A DNA stretch of 64,000 bases, from positions 14,818,001 through 14,882,000 of the forward strand of contig OX291551.1 of assembly GCA_946406115.1 (NCBI GenBank), read 5' to 3'. The stretch's first letter is position 1. The number at the start of each line of letters is the position of its first letter. This document shows, one piece after another, positions 26,116 to 39,431 of the stretch. The translations under genes were made by a program, and so were the position numbers. The stretch comes from Apoda limacodes. Lineage: Eukaryota; Arthropoda; Insecta; Lepidoptera; Limacodidae. The notes under the pieces are model-generated. The model was not told where the DNA came from. It saw nothing but the letters and a program-made list of their open reading frames with translations, and made no database searches.

Positions 26116-26629
26116 AATTATATTATTATTATTACGTAGCCCCAACCTGATTTACACAAAAACACAACGTAAATGATAACTCAGTGGAAACAGTATAGTC
26201 AACGGCAGAAATTATTGCTTTCATAATGGGAACTAAAATAAATCATCGTGCCTACTTTCATTTGGCGCAAACTTGCGGCAGAATGTGCAGAGGCGTGGCC
26301 AGTGCGCTCTATCGATGGCAGATCTGAGGCAAGTAACCGCTACCTTTGAAGATACGCTTCTCCTGTTATTGATCTTTGTAGGCTGTCGCTGCTTAACAAT
26401 TTAGAATGATACTGACTGTCAGTGATTTTGCTGTTGTGTAATAGAAAACATTAATACCTGTTATAACATCAATGGTATAGGATATGTGTTATTGGAAACT
26501 CGTTAAAATCTGAAATAAAATCAGAGCTAGTTAAACAACTTAAATGTTTGGGTAAGCTTTTATTTTTTGTGACGTAGTACGTTTAGGTTACTTTTTACGG
26601 TTCAAGGTTTGAGGATTAATTTATATTGC

Positions 26630-26800
26630 TGATGCAGCCATTACTGCTCCACCAGGCTTTTGGGGCGAGACTTTGAAGCCTCAGGACATATAGCGCCCCA
26701 CGGGGGGATTTTCGGCTTGGGTTGTCGCTCTTGGGGTCGCCCCTTCGACCAGCGTGAGTCTCGAAACCGAAGGTGTTTCTATTGCTGAGTACAAGCATAT
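26630..26800. other. GC-rich island, unidentified
   Basis: It is one of the most GC-rich stretches in the window (ATAGCGCCCCACGGGG, CTTGGGGTCGCCCCTTCG). The minus-strand frame of 60 codons has no recognised domain. It is probably a fragment of a retroelement gag-like region, but I cannot show this. Confidence 0.25.
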
Positions 26801-29800
26801 AGCTCAGTTTCTATGTGCAGTCTCCGCTTAATTTAAAGCCTATTTTGATTTTAGGTTAGAAAGCTTACGTTTGATATAGTTTTATGCACACAGTCCATTC
26901 ATACCTACTTAGGTACACAAATTAGATTAAGGAAGTTTCTTATACAAAGGTGTGACTAAGATACTCAATGAAACCTTTTGAATTATAGTTTTTGGCTTGT
27001 TTTATTCGAAGCTTACTGAAACGAATCTTCTTAAATAGTTTTGTACACAACCTAAATACTCTCAGGATTTGGCGTTATTCCTTTCAAAAGAACCACTGGA
27101 CTTTTCATAGTGACATCGTTTATGTCTCCTCAATATGGCTGTTATAGTTTTGATGTCAAACATTGCTTTTATATTATGAATATATGCATAAAAGGCTTTA
27201 TAAGGCATTTATAACAGTACAGTAGCCATCTTGTCTCACCTCCATACAGTAATCACTATTTACGACGCAGTAAAATAAAATACGATGTTGGGACACATTG
27301 TGAAATTGCCAATAAAACACCGGAATCAATTAGATGTTTCAAGTATTAAACTATTGGTGAAATGGTTTTATGTACAATAAATGTGATTTTACTATGTTAA
27401 TTACTAAAGAATAGGCTATAACTGATACATATTTAACGATATAGAATTTTAAATGTAAGAGAAATGTAGATTTATTCGTTTCTAATCAAGTGCAGCAATG
27501 GAAACATGACGGCCGCAAACGGGAATTAATTCCGACTGATAATATAACTTGGTAACGGATGCGAAATGAAATTAACTGACTAACTGTATGTGGCGAAAAC
27601 TATCATCAAGAAAGTCGGCCTCTGAGATCGGTGCCACCACAATACTTCCAGGTCTGTAATAGTGTAAATACGCAACTAAGACCATGCTGACCCTAAAGAA
27701 GTAATGTGTTTGAAATAGACTACCTCACTTCCTTCAACGTAGTTTACAAGCAGCATGGTAATGATCAATAAATTCAATTGGATTAGGAAGGTTATAGATG
27801 GTTTGGATAAATCGAAAATAATAAAAAATATCAGAGATTGGAATTTTTTTTTTGTAAATAATATTACTTTTTATGCAATATGATGAACTGAATGATGATG
27901 GTTTAATATTATTCATTATATAGATGTTGAAATGCGTCTGTATGACACAAAAGTAGTTATATTTATGCTACTATCAATAAGTGGTAACTTAATACTTAAA
28001 TTTATGGTAAAATAAAAAAACGACTTAAAATTAGCAGTGTGAGTATTTGAAATTGGGTGTGAAATATTTGCAGTAAGAAACGTGTTTGTTGGCATCCGAC
28101 TGCAAAAAAAAATTCTAAGCTCAGTGTCCTTTTTTAGAAAATATCTGAATGTGCGATATATTTAATGCGTATTTTTAACTTCTTCACAAAAATAAGATGA
28201 CGTATTTTTTATTTTATTTTAATATAAATTTTTTTTGAAATTCCTTAGCGAATAAAGCGGCATGAGGCTTGAAGATAAAGAAGTGAATTATAAATTATCA
28301 TAATCACGTATTGCAGTTGCAATCTTCTGCGACCTTTGCTTATGCAACTATTAATTACGTCACACCGACGGAGACATATCTTCTGTAACAAATCGTGCCT
28401 TCACTGCGGAGTCCAATGTACCTAGACCTCTGTCATTTGTTACTTAAAGGTATTGATTACCAATATCCAAACAATATTCTATTAAAATAGGTAGGTACTG
28501 TTGCTTTTCCCGAGGTTCATTAGAATTTATTCATCTTACGCCGGCAGGAAAACTTGTTTGCCAGTATTTGTCATTCTGTAAAACAAACGGTTCCTTAAAA
28601 TTGAAAAAAACGGATTCGATGAAATTTACACGCGGTGTTTGGTTCAGTGAATTATAAATTAAGTGCATCTCACCTCCCGTCCAAAAGTTATGAAGATAAG
28701 TAAAAATTTAAAATTGCGGAACTATAAATCCTGAACAGTGACATAGGTGTGCGATTTGATACTGGCATAAAAGCTTCACAAATATAATTGACGCGCTCGC
28801 CTTTTCACTCCTCGCCAACCAACTTTGCTTTGTGCTCGTACTTTGTGATTAAATTAAATTAATAATATTATATGACAAAATAATGACCCATTACATTTGT
28901 GCAGGAGTTGTTTGGCACGTCCCACCAACATATATGAATGCTATGTGATCTAAAATTTTCAACAATTCCCCACTCTTCTGTAAAGTGAGTGAAAGGGGTT
29001 CAAAGTAGATTTTTATGGAACAAAATACGTTTATGTTCTGACGTTCGTTGGAGTTTGAAGTAGGTATATTTATAATCACGTAATCATCGGATCTTCTGAG
29101 CAGATCCAAGAGGTACTTGCCGAAAAAATGTAATTTACGTACTATGCCTCTTAAATTACATTCTTTCACTCATTTGTATTAGTCTAAGTAACATCTATTG
29201 TGCGGCTCATTTTAAATTGGTTCCGTGACGATATTGTACGTATAAAATAATTAATGGGTTTCTATTATTTTGTGGTGTAGAAAGCGGGTCGCAGATGACG
29301 GTAGTCAGATGACCTTACATTAGTCTCCTGCGGTGACCATGATTCAAAAAATTTGGAGACTATTTTTACAAAATTACTTTAGAAGGACGTTAGAATTATC
29401 CAGAGATATTTGTTTTTCCTATTTGTACATCTTTATTCAAAGAAAATAATAAAGGGTATAAAAAATTTATCTACTTTTGGTATACGTCATATAAGTCGTA
29501 GCAATTGAATTTCCTTTTAATTTAATCTTTTTTTTAAATCCTTACATATAATTAACATACATTAAAATCGGCCTAAGTTAGCTGATAAAATATGTAAAAA
29601 AATGCAATTAAATCTAGAACTTCCTGTTTTTAATGTCAGCGAAAAAATTGATACCAAGAACTATTAGGTAAACCATAAATGCGTTACATTAATTAATTAT
29701 TAATGAAATATTACTTAAGATGTATTAACATTAATTTTATTAAATGTAATAAAAGTAATCCATTACAATACATAGCATAGTTTCGTTCATTTAAAGAAAA

Positions 29801-30439
29801 TTAATAAAATTTCTAGATCCTTTAAGTTACTCAAGTAACCAAAGCTCTATCTTTCTTCTCCATCTTCACATAAAGCTCGTTAATAATATTTACAGTAAAA
29901 GCTTATTCAACATTACTTTAATTATATGGACTATAAAGCATAATAACGGATTCCTAGTATCATACTAATAAGTACTTTTGAGAGTAGCACTATTCATAAA
30001 CAGCTTTTGTCCTATTCGTCTCAAATGTAACCGCTTATGGACACTATTCATTTACTTTCTCTATATCTGTACAGTCTGGGTGTTGTTCAATTCATATTAT
30101 GAGTTATGGGAAACAAGTGGCAATACTCGTTGGTCTGTGCTGTTTCCTCGTTCAATGAAGATGCGGCCATGGACTTTAATATAGGTACCATTATGTTTTG
30201 GTTATTATCATATAATTTTATACTATAAAAGTTTATGCAGAAAATAAAATATATGCACAGTTATAGCATTTCAGTGCCTAAAATATTTATAAAAAAAATA
30301 ACTTGGAACTATTTGTACTTTTATTGAAATGACTCGTTCGCTTATAGTTGAATATTTAGTCTATTTAGGTGTACTTATTTTTTTTTTTTTTTTTTTTATT
30401 TACAGGTTTTTAGTTTTCGTTTTTTTTTTACTTTGTTTT

Positions 30440-30620
30440 CGACTTGCGCTTGACTATTTTTTGTACCCTACAGCACTCGGGATATGAATACCTTTCATTT
30501 GAGTACTTTCATCGAAATTAGATCAGCCGTTTGGGCTACAGGAGGTCACAATACAACGGACATACCCATACATACATACGCGCGAAAAACATTACCCGCC
30601 TTTTAGGTCAGATGGGTATA
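30440..30620 (+). repeat. Probable DNA-transposon-derived repeat
   Basis: TTTCATTTGAGTACTTTC, ATCGAAATTAGATCAGCCG, CATACATACATACGCGCG and AAAACATTACCCGCCTTTT are phrases of a common lepidopteran MITE. A T-rich run precedes it (30378-30398). Confidence 0.45.
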
Positions 30621-31529
30621 AACTGGCCAAGAGCATGTCAGGCTACCTTGGGTGTATCTTAGGTACCGCAGCAGTTGTTAATATTATTGTTTAAGACCGC
30701 ATAAAAGCTTAAGTTCGGACGATTATATATCGAATGTATTAATACAGAAAGTATAAATATTTAACTTAAAGCCTTAAGATTCGTTAACTAGCGACACTAT
30801 TATATATTTTTGATTTCTAGCAATATTCAAAAATGTTTTTAATTAAATAGTTAACAGTACAGATAAGCCCTTTTTTTAAGTTTTGTATGCATGAAATTAT
30901 ACACTAGTTAGCTAAAATTTGAATTGTTGCTAAATGATAATTCAAGCCAATTGCTTGCAAGAGGTTCCAAAAACGGATTCAAACTTTTAAATTAAGAAGG
31001 TGTACTCAATAGAAATCAAAAATATGAAATGGTAGCGCTAGTTAGCTTATCTTAAGGCCTTTTATTATTCAAGAAAATTCAATTTATGTGCTTTATTCCA
31101 TAACTTCGTAGCCACTTTGGAGCTGAATATTTCAAAAAACCGGGACACATTTTTGAAAACCCTTCACTGCTGCTTTTTGGTTTTATAGAGGTAGATACGT
31201 AAGTACATATATGTCCTTAATAATGATTACTGTATTGATATCTGAATTATTGTGCTTTACACGTGAATAGATTTACAATAATTATTAATTAATACGCCAT
31301 CTATTGCGTAATAGCCTTACAGCTTTCGTGAAAATCTATTCTTCTTGTTAGATAACGATGTCATTCGTGGATAGTGACTGAGCGTAGCTGGTGGCCGGCT
31401 ACTGCAGCCAGCCTAGGTTCCTGCAGAAGCTGAATAAGCGAAATTGCTGCAGCCCTTAAAAGCGTCTCTATGTATTTTAGCCTTTGGTGGTCTACCTCTC
31501 AGTAATGCGGCATTACGTGAGTTGACGTT

Positions 31530-31695
31530 TCTTCTATCCCAATACTCGTACATCTATTTCTATCTAAAAAAATAGTCAGCAGATAAATGCAGAAATGTTT
31601 GTCTTGTGCGGGGATAGAACCCGCGCCCGTAGTTCGGCAATCTGTCTCTTGCTGTCCTATTGTCAACAAAGCCACAAAACAGCCATATATGAAGT
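31530..31695 (-). mobile_element. tRNA-derived SINE, family A fragment, antisense
   Basis: It holds the reverse complement of a B box (GGGATAGAACCC at 31611) next to AATGTTTGTCTTGTGCGGG, parallel to the other two copies. It abuts the LINE tail at 31700. Confidence 0.5.
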
Positions 31696-31699
31696 ACCT

Positions 31700-31907
31700 A
31701 TTGTGGAATGAGCTCCCTGCCAAGGGTTTCTCTAAGGACTACAGTATGGGGTTCTTCAAGAAAGAAGTTATTAGATTTTTGAAGGGTCGGCAACGCGCGA
31801 GTGATACCCATGGTGTTGCAAGCGTCCATAGGCCACAGTGACCGCTTACCATCAGGTGGACCGTGTGCTTGTTTGCCACCTTAGTGGTATAAAAAAAAAA
31901 AAAAAAA
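31700..31907 (+). mobile_element. LINE 3' end with poly(A), same family as 25492-25912
   Basis: It encodes LWNELPAKGFSKDYSMGFFK and RFLKGRQRASDTHGVASVHR, the last residues of the LINE ORF. The 3' UTR holds GACCGCTTACCATCAGGTGG and GTTTGCCACC, then 17 A residues at 31891-31907. It directly abuts a SINE fragment on its left. Confidence 0.75.
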
Positions 31908-32367
31908 CCTAGGTAGCAGCAATATCTGAATAAGTATCATCCACAATTCAACGTAGGTCAATTGAAGTTTCAGGAATCCTTAGTATAGATAAACGTTTAT
32001 CAACGAATTAGTATTGCAACAAAGTACTAAACTATGTTCAATTTAACAGCCACTCAAGTTGGAGAACCGCGCACGACCAGCCATATTTGTATGGAAATGC
32101 AGTACAGCATTTTTGCGTGTGTTCGTTTGCATCTAATATTTCACTAGCCGAGCGCATCTTATTTATGCGTTTCCAGTTGAATAAGACGTATCTGTCTGGT
32201 TGGTACTGGTTTCGGTCACTAATGATGTGGGACTCAGCCTTTTTTGCTGAGTCTAACCAAATGATGCCGACGTGAGATGGATATATTTTCGTTTCCAACT
32301 GTGCGGTTTGTTTTGAGTATTTATTTCAATGAAAAAGTTATCTTATTAGCCCATGTTAAGCCCTACT

Positions 32368-32690
32368 TGAAAATGGTCGGTGGTGGCCTAGGCGTTTTGA
32401 TTTCACCTAGTGTCCTGAGAGGCGGAGGTTCAAGCCCGGCGTGTTACAATAAGTATTTTCTTAATTATTCAAGTACATTCGTTATGTACACCACTATCTT
32501 TTGGTGAAAGAAAACATTGTGAGGGAACCTGCATACGGTCAGAGAAAAAAAAAAGATGTATGTGAAGTCCACAATCCGCACTATTGCCCGCGTGTGGGCA
32601 ATGGCCCAAATCACCCTCGGTGAGGGTACACCGTGTCCCAACAGTGGGTACTTATGAGGCTGATGAGAGATGCCCCACTTCTTCTACTCT
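32368..32690 (+). mobile_element. tRNA-derived SINE, family B, sense
   Basis: The head reads GGTGGTGGCCTAGGCG with B box GGTTCAAGCCC (32427-32437). The body has GTGAGGGAACCTGCATACGG, TGTATGTGAAGTCCACAATC and CACCCTCGGTGAGG. Near-identical blocks occur antisense at 37940-38265. Confidence 0.65.
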
Positions 32691-33189
32691 ATATATACAT
32701 ACATTTCAAACGAGAAGTTCTTAACTCCCATGCTGGACCTAGAAAAACATTTCTGTTGCGCTTTTAGCCCGTGGTACAGTGTGAAACGTTTTTGATAATT
32801 AATTAATTATGTTAATATATTTCTAACCATAATTAATGGCTATCTACTTTTGTTCATTGAAAAGCTTGGATGATAACTATACCATGAGCATGTCCTAGAT
32901 ACCAAATTCACGTGTCATTATAGTTTAAGAAAAATCTATGTCTATGTTTGTAATAAATTACTTAATATTAATTAATTAAACGCGCAGTGGGTTACCTGCC
33001 GTTAAAGTTTTAGATATAAACCGGATTTATATTACTTTTTGATTAAATTAGCGTTTTTGTTAAGATAATTAAGCCTTATATTAACAATAAAATAGATATA
33101 AAGTGTATTAAATATGCCTAATGACTGTCAATTGATAATTTATTTTTTGTCAATCCCACGGGAAAAAGTAAAGTAGCAATTAGACGTAT

Positions 33190-33300
33190 TAACGGGGTTC
33201 TTACCGTGGTTAATCGATCGTTTGTACTCTCGATATTTCAATGCTGTACAAGCTCCATGATTGTGCGATTACTCATGGTGCTTGTGTTAGCATCCTATGT
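33190..33300 (+). mobile_element. Partial copy of the foldback element
   Basis: ACGGGGTTCTTACCGTGGTT, CTCGATATTTCAATGCTG and AAGCTCCATGATTG parallel the left arm at 48960-49035. A short inverse piece CATGGTGCTTG follows. Most of the element is missing. Confidence 0.65.
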
Positions 33301-35631
33301 CATTATCCGACCTCTTAGTTGTAACTATGTATAAATAAAAATTCTGGCAACTTCTCTGAATCGTTTGTTACGTGAATGAATAGTGCCCCACATTTTCATC
33401 CGTGAAAAAACTGTTTGCTTGATTTAGAATATTGTAGGAGCCCCGCATTTTCATATGCGTTTTTAGTTAACCCTCAAATGTCTATTTATGTCTCATACTT
33501 AAATTATGTCACGGGAAAAAATTTACTTATAGTGAAAGTTCTCAAGAGTTCTTTTTGTGCCTGTGTGGCCGTATGTTACTTTACCGTAAGTGAATAAAAT
33601 AGGCAGAAGGAGATTTCATATTTTTAGACAGATATAAGATAAATAAGATGTAATTAATGCAGACCTACGATCCAATAAAACAACATCACTGTTTAAATTT
33701 ATTGCAGGAATAAATCTAAAAAATTTAATTCACTGCTTCAATACAAAATTTAGATCACCCAAGCTTTGCCTTTTAAAATTAATTTACTACAAAATGTATT
33801 TTTTCTTTTTAAACAAAACAACACTGACTCATTCCATTCCTTATGGCAAACGATTAAATTAGCTTTTATTAACGTAATGTAAACAGGTTAATAATCACGG
33901 TTTATAGCTCATTATTATCAACATTTCTGAATTCAAACAAATGTGATTCAACTTATGTAAATTTAAACAAGACCGACTGCTGAGTTTCTTGACGTGTCTC
34001 AACAGATTTCGATTTAGGGGCAACACTCTTTAAACTCGAGTAATATATTTATAAGTTGATTAATATAAGTGTTTGTTATATAACTACTGCAATTGTGATT
34101 TTTTAATTAAAAATTCAATCAAGATTTAACAGGATTTGTCTATCACAGTATTTACAAATCGGAGCATTGGTTGATATTACTTCTGTAAGTCAAGCAAATA
34201 AGGACTTTTACTAGGAAAATCACACTTAAAGAAAAAAAAAATAGCCACCATCTTTGTTTCAAATGTAGTCTCGCGTAATCAAGGTAATCACTGAAAGAAT
34301 AAAGGAATGCGCTTCCTTCACGGCAACTAGTTAGGCACCACTGCAAAATGCACAAGATTATTAGAATCTAGGCAAAAGCACACACGGAAGTCCTAGGTTA
34401 CAAGATCGCGTGTTCTCGATTCCCACTAGCTACATGTGATTAGGCTAAGACTACACCATCAAGACGTATCAAATTCCAATATTATGATATATTGCGGTCT
34501 TAATTATAACTAATTACTTAATCTATTATACGCATTTGAATAATTGTGATGCTTGTATTATTATCCTAATGAGATGAAAAATTTAGTTTTAGATATTAAG
34601 TATACCCCTAATTTTTATTTCTTAAATGAACAACGCAAAGTTGATTAAAACAAAACTTTTCTTATATCATAAGAGGAAAATGTTCAATAACATTTTATTA
34701 CTTATGGCTTGTTAATCGCGGTAACTGTTTTAGTCGATAGATCGACTTGTTTGAACTATCTGTCCAAAAAATATGGCGGATGTCGTTTGCAAATAGTTTT
34801 TCGTATTCTTAGAACCTCTCTTTAGGCATATGTCGTACGCTAGCTATGCATCGAGTGTTCGGTAGCAGTAGAGATGGGATGTCGCACGGAAAGTGGTTTA
34901 AAGAGGAGTCAAAATTTGTGATATTAGTTGACGGCTAAATAGTTTTGATTATGGGGGGGGAGTTATTTCAATCTTTTTTTTTCCATATGATTCCCTATTT
35001 TAATGACTTTATGACTCCCCTAAAATAAGAGGGGTCAAAAAAAGGTTTCCTTGGTATAAATAAAATGTCCAATTCTCTTCAAGATTTTAACTATTTCTGT
35101 AACAAATAAACTACCTTAATTTGACATTGCCAACGTAAAACAGTTGAGATTCGAATAAAAGTGCAAATAGTAGGGGCATATCAAACGTATATCTAGCAAT
35201 AAAATTACAAAGTCTAGTAATATTCCTAACACGCACTCTTCCTAAACTACAGTTATTACTACAATTCATTGCTTAAATGGCAATTTTGTACTAGGTCAAG
35301 TAGTGCTGGAGGAAGTCTCAAACGAGGCGACGGGACATTGCGACTAGATTTTGCGATTAAAGCTGTGAATAAATCTAGACTTTCACAGGTGTATTCATAA
35401 TTCCTAGGTAAAGTATTTACTGCTAGCAGCTAACCCAGATACTAAATCGATGGCTGTTAACACTTAAGTGCTGTTGTCACCTCAGGGCTGTTATTATTTA
35501 TCTGTGGAATGATAGCCGAGATATAGTATTTCTCAAGAACAAATATAATACTTATTATTGCTTGGATCGGTAGGACTTTTACTGGATATTTATTACAAAA
35601 CGGTTTTACATTAAAATATATATATATTTAA

Positions 35632-35721
35632 AGTGAGACTAAGGACCTGGCTCTTGCAGATGCATTCTATGATTTACCAAGAATTCATGGAGCTGTCACT
35701 GTGAATGCAAAGCAATACTGA
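35632..35721 (+). pseudogene. Possible C-terminal coding remnant followed by a 3' UTR
   Basis: One plus frame reads SETKDLALADAFYDLPRIHG then AVTVNAKQY and stops at TGA (35719-35721). A stop lies just upstream (TAA 35629-35631). If it is an exon, AG at 35632-35633 could be the acceptor, but there is no pyrimidine tract. AATAAA follows at 35874-35879, and then TCTGTATCTGTA. It could be a terminal exon, a retrocopy or a LINE 3' end. I do not recognise the protein. Confidence 0.25.
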
Positions 35722-35902
35722 ATGTCTAATAATATTTTTTTTTAATTTTTACTATTGTTATTTTCGTTTAAATGTTTATTATTATTTCTATAGCATAACT
35801 TTATATAATTGAATATTTGGACATACCATAATTAATATTGAACTATTATGTAATGACTTGTAACATTGTTATGAATAAAATCTGTATCTGTAATATAAAC
35901 TT

Positions 35903-36330
35903 AATTTTGCCAAAGGCTCCGCCCGTCCTAAATTTGGTTATCGGCGTGGAATTTTTATGACACCCTACTTAAATATTATCCTAATAAAGTTAGCTATAGC
36001 AAGCTACAGCTGCAGCTTTATTTCGTTTAGAATAGATATGTTGGATTCGTGAAAGTTTGTATGTCTGGATGGATGTTTGTTACTCAATCACTGGACGGAT
36101 CGAGATAAAACTTGGCACACATATAGGTTAGGTCCTGGAATAGCATATAGGTTACTTTTTATCTCAAATATTCAAAAGTTCCTGCGGGAATAGTTAAACG
36201 AACTATTGCTGCACCTATGCATATGCATGCTATAGCAATTCATTAGTATAACTAATTAAATTGGAATTAAGTAAGAAGTTCCACGCCAATAACCGAATTT
36301 AGGGCGGGCGGAGCCTCTGACAAAAGCTTA
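35903..36330. repeat. Inverted pair of Helitron-like element fragments
   Basis: The left part (35903-36000) reads GGCTCCGCCCGTCCTAAATT and TTGGTTATCGGCGTGGAA; the right part ends with CCACGCCAATAACCGAATTT and AGGGCGGGCGGAGCC, its reverse complement. Between them is the usual body, GGACGGATCGAGATAAAACT. Confidence 0.6.
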
Positions 36331-36369
36331 TGAATTACCGAATTAACTTATTAAATTATGTCATCAGTA

Positions 36370-36632
36370 CTAAGTTTGGATGTTAATAAGTCACACTTTA
36401 ACCACTCGACGGATCGGGATGAAACTTGGCTCACATATAGGTTTAGTCCCGGATTAGGACATAGGTTTCTCTTCATCCCGTAAAATTCAAAAGTTCCCTC
36501 AGGAACTAATTGAAAAAACTAAAGCTCCAGCTATAGCTTGCTATAACAAACTTCATTAGTATAAGAAGTTGCCGGAACAATTTTATGCCGATAACGAAAT
36601 TTAGAGCGGGCGGAGCCGCTGGAAAAGTCTAG
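36370..36632 (+). repeat. Helitron-like element with clear 3' hairpin and CTAG end
   Basis: It has ACTCGACGGATCGGGATGAA and ACTTGGCTCACATATAGG. The end has the hairpin AGCGG(GCGGAG)CCGCT at 36605-36620, then 8 bases and CTAG at 36629-36632 followed by T. This is the cleanest Helitron-type terminus in the window. Confidence 0.6.
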
Positions 36633-37939
36633 TGTAAAATAAAACAAAGTTGTAAAACTCAAAACGTTCAAAATAGTAACGAATTCTTTGTGTAGAATAT
36701 TATAATAAAGTATTTAAGTAAGTAAATAATGAACATATGGGATGGTACTGATGCTAACGTAGAGGTAACAGTGCACGAGTGTGGTTCTAGAGAAACGCCA
36801 TCTCTCATCCCGCGGTGTAATGTTTTATTGTGTGTGAACATGAAACTTGTAAAAGTTGTGGATGCGGCAGTTACTTTTTGTTATGTTCAATAATTAGTTT
36901 TTTTCACTTATTCCAAAAATCCATTGAAAACTCCTACCATTAACAATTTTTTCTTCCAGGAGGCTTAAATATATCAGACAATGGAATACCAGAATTTATA
37001 TTCATCCATATAATAAAAGAAATATGCCATAGCCATACTATCACGGCATTTATCTCCAACGGGGTGGTAAGAGATATTATAAACGGCAGCTGCTAGTAAA
37101 AACCACCTTTGACCGATAATATTCCACCTCAAACGTGATAGTTGGTGACCCTATTGCTGTCTAATCAGCACAAATTAGACTCAAGACCACTTTTCCAATA
37201 CATAATATTGTAATAATATATTTCCTGTTACGAGAACTCGAACTCAGGACCTTTGACACGACAGACCAACGTACCTTACTTTGAGTACTTTCTTTAATGA
37301 AAAAACGATACGCTTCTTTAAGTATTTATTACAATATTTGTATTATGAAATCAAATTGTCTCCAAAAAAATGTAAAAATGCCTTAAAATGTGCAGCACTT
37401 TTGATTAAAGCATACATATTCAAGTCGAAAAAATTATTAGACAATTTAATCAATAGGCTTAATTATTGTACACAGAGCCATATCCGTAAAACATAATCTG
37501 ATTTAATTTCATACCACATCAATGCGCGCGCTACCCAGCTCATTCTAATTAAGCAGGCAGCTAGAGATTTATAAGATATGGAAGCATTAGCGAGATTTAT
37601 ATTTAGTACTGAATAATGAGATAACGCTAATGGCACACTGTGTACTTGGGCGAATCGTGGACAACACAGTGGTATTTCCTAGATACAATAATTTAGATTT
37701 GCATTATTTTATGATTTTTATTTTCTGAATTAATACTATTGCATGAAATATTTCAAATATTAATATATGATAAACTAGGTATTTTAATTTATTGTAACTA
37801 GGACTTTAACAGATGGCGTATTTACTGTAATTATCAATGGTATTCAAGCTGTGCGAAATACAAAAAGGCAAATAACGTTGGTTTCATAATTTAACACTGT
37901 GGATGTTTATTTTCGTTTCCAGTTTCTATAATACTTGAT

Positions 37940-38265
37940 TTCTTGTTGGTATGTTGCCAGCATTCATACGTCCCTACTGTTGGGGCACGGCCTACCCTCA
38001 TTAGCGAGGATGATTTGGGCCATAGTCAACACGCGGGCCCTGTGCGGATTGTTGACTTCACATATACATTTCTTGACGTATGCAGGTTTCCTCACGATGT
38101 TTTCCTTCACCGAAAAGCCAATGGTGTGAATAAATAAATCAGTGTACTAGAGAAAATAAGAAACGACTTATTGGTTCACGCCGTCCCCTGGGTTCGAACC
38201 TCCGCCACTTGGGACGTGAAGTGAAATTTAAACCCCTCGGCCGCGTCCGATTTTATACTTACGTA
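37940..38265 (-). mobile_element. tRNA-derived SINE, family B, antisense
   Basis: The plus strand carries TGTTGGGGCACGGCCTACCC, GATTTGGGCCATAGTC, GCAGGTTTCCTCACGATG, then GGTTCGAACC (38191-38200, B box) and GGGGTTTAAATTTCAC in reverse. The order is the mirror image of 32368-32690. Two overlapping 64-codon frames here are by-products of the repeat. Confidence 0.7.
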
Positions 38266-38790
38266 ATTTCAAAACATATATCGTCTTGTACCTGTATATT
38301 CAATAGAGTATTTCTAAGAACCATAATTAGAACTTTGTTACCTACCTACAAGCTTTAATACCTGTTGGCATTTAAAAAAAAACTTAAAAAGACTGGCAGT
38401 TTTAAGATATTACAATGAATTCCCCCTGTAAAGATTTAGTCTTCATTTTTTTATTATAGATACCTACATGTATATCTATCATCACGATCAATCTCTAGCA
38501 GGAGGAAACCAAGGGACGTACACCCACATAATAATGTGGGAGATAGCAGACAGCATCTTTGCACCAAATTTTTTCTAATCCTACGTGACAGGTGGCGTGG
38601 TCGCTATTAACGCTGCTTGAGATACAGTGTTTCTAGACTAAGGTAGATTTTTGTATACCATACCATACGTCGTAAATTACCAACATCAGAGTAAGTAATA
38701 AATGGTAAAGTGACTATTGATATAAAAAGTAAAGATATTATTGCCATTTAAATGTTTATTTATTCATACCATTTTTATAGTAGAAATAAA

Positions 38791-38805
38791 TAGCGCCATC
38801 TGTTA
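38791..38805 (-). promoter_or_regulatory. CTCF-like core
   Basis: The reverse complement reads AACAGATGGCGCTA, matching the AGRKGGCRS core of the CTCF consensus but not its outer bases. Confidence 0.3.
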
Positions 38806-39299
38806 TTACTCTTTAAAAGTACGTACTAATAACGTAGTGAGCTCGCACCTTTAGCATTGCGCATGCCATGCGGTGTTAATTTTGAACACCGTCAGATCGA
38901 AAAGCTACGTCAACTGAAAGACGAAGTATATATATGTCTAAGCCAGTGACATTCTTACCAAACGAACGCTGTTGAACGCACGAAATTGAGATGATTAAAT
39001 GACTTAAGCTTGAAGCAAGAATAGTTAGGTTTGGATAGGATGATAGTAAGTAGTTAGGATTGGACAATACTTATATTCTAAAAAGTTATAACTTTTTATT
39101 TTTTACTGAATTTGAGTTAAATATTATGACAGCTATTTGGTACCAGCTTTTGCCCACGCCGCCACTATCGCTTAATATTTTTTTTTATTCGGTTATCGGC
39201 GAGGGCTAGCTAGAATGCGGTTATTGTTATTCCTGCAGATTGTTAACTAAGCCATCTCTCCATTTCATCCAACGCGGTTTAGTTGTTTTGGTAACAAAT

Positions 39300-39431
39300 G
39301 TATAATTTGCGCCACGTAAGTTGAACTAAAATGGCGGCCGTCTGCGCAGGTATAGTACGGACAAATGTAATGTACTAACTAACCAAAAATGTGTTACTGC
39401 GCAGGTTCAACTTACGTGGCGCAATTTATAC
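39300..39431. mobile_element. 132-bp MITE-like element with 27-bp terminal inverted repeats
   Basis: The left end GTATAATTTGCGCCACGTAA with TTGAAC pairs with the right end at 39405-39431 with one mismatch. Each TIR is flanked internally by CTGCGCAGG. No coding capacity and no clear target duplication. Confidence 0.7.

Noticed and set aside
37935..38137. Two overlapping 64-codon plus-strand frames
   Set aside because: They lie within an antisense SINE.
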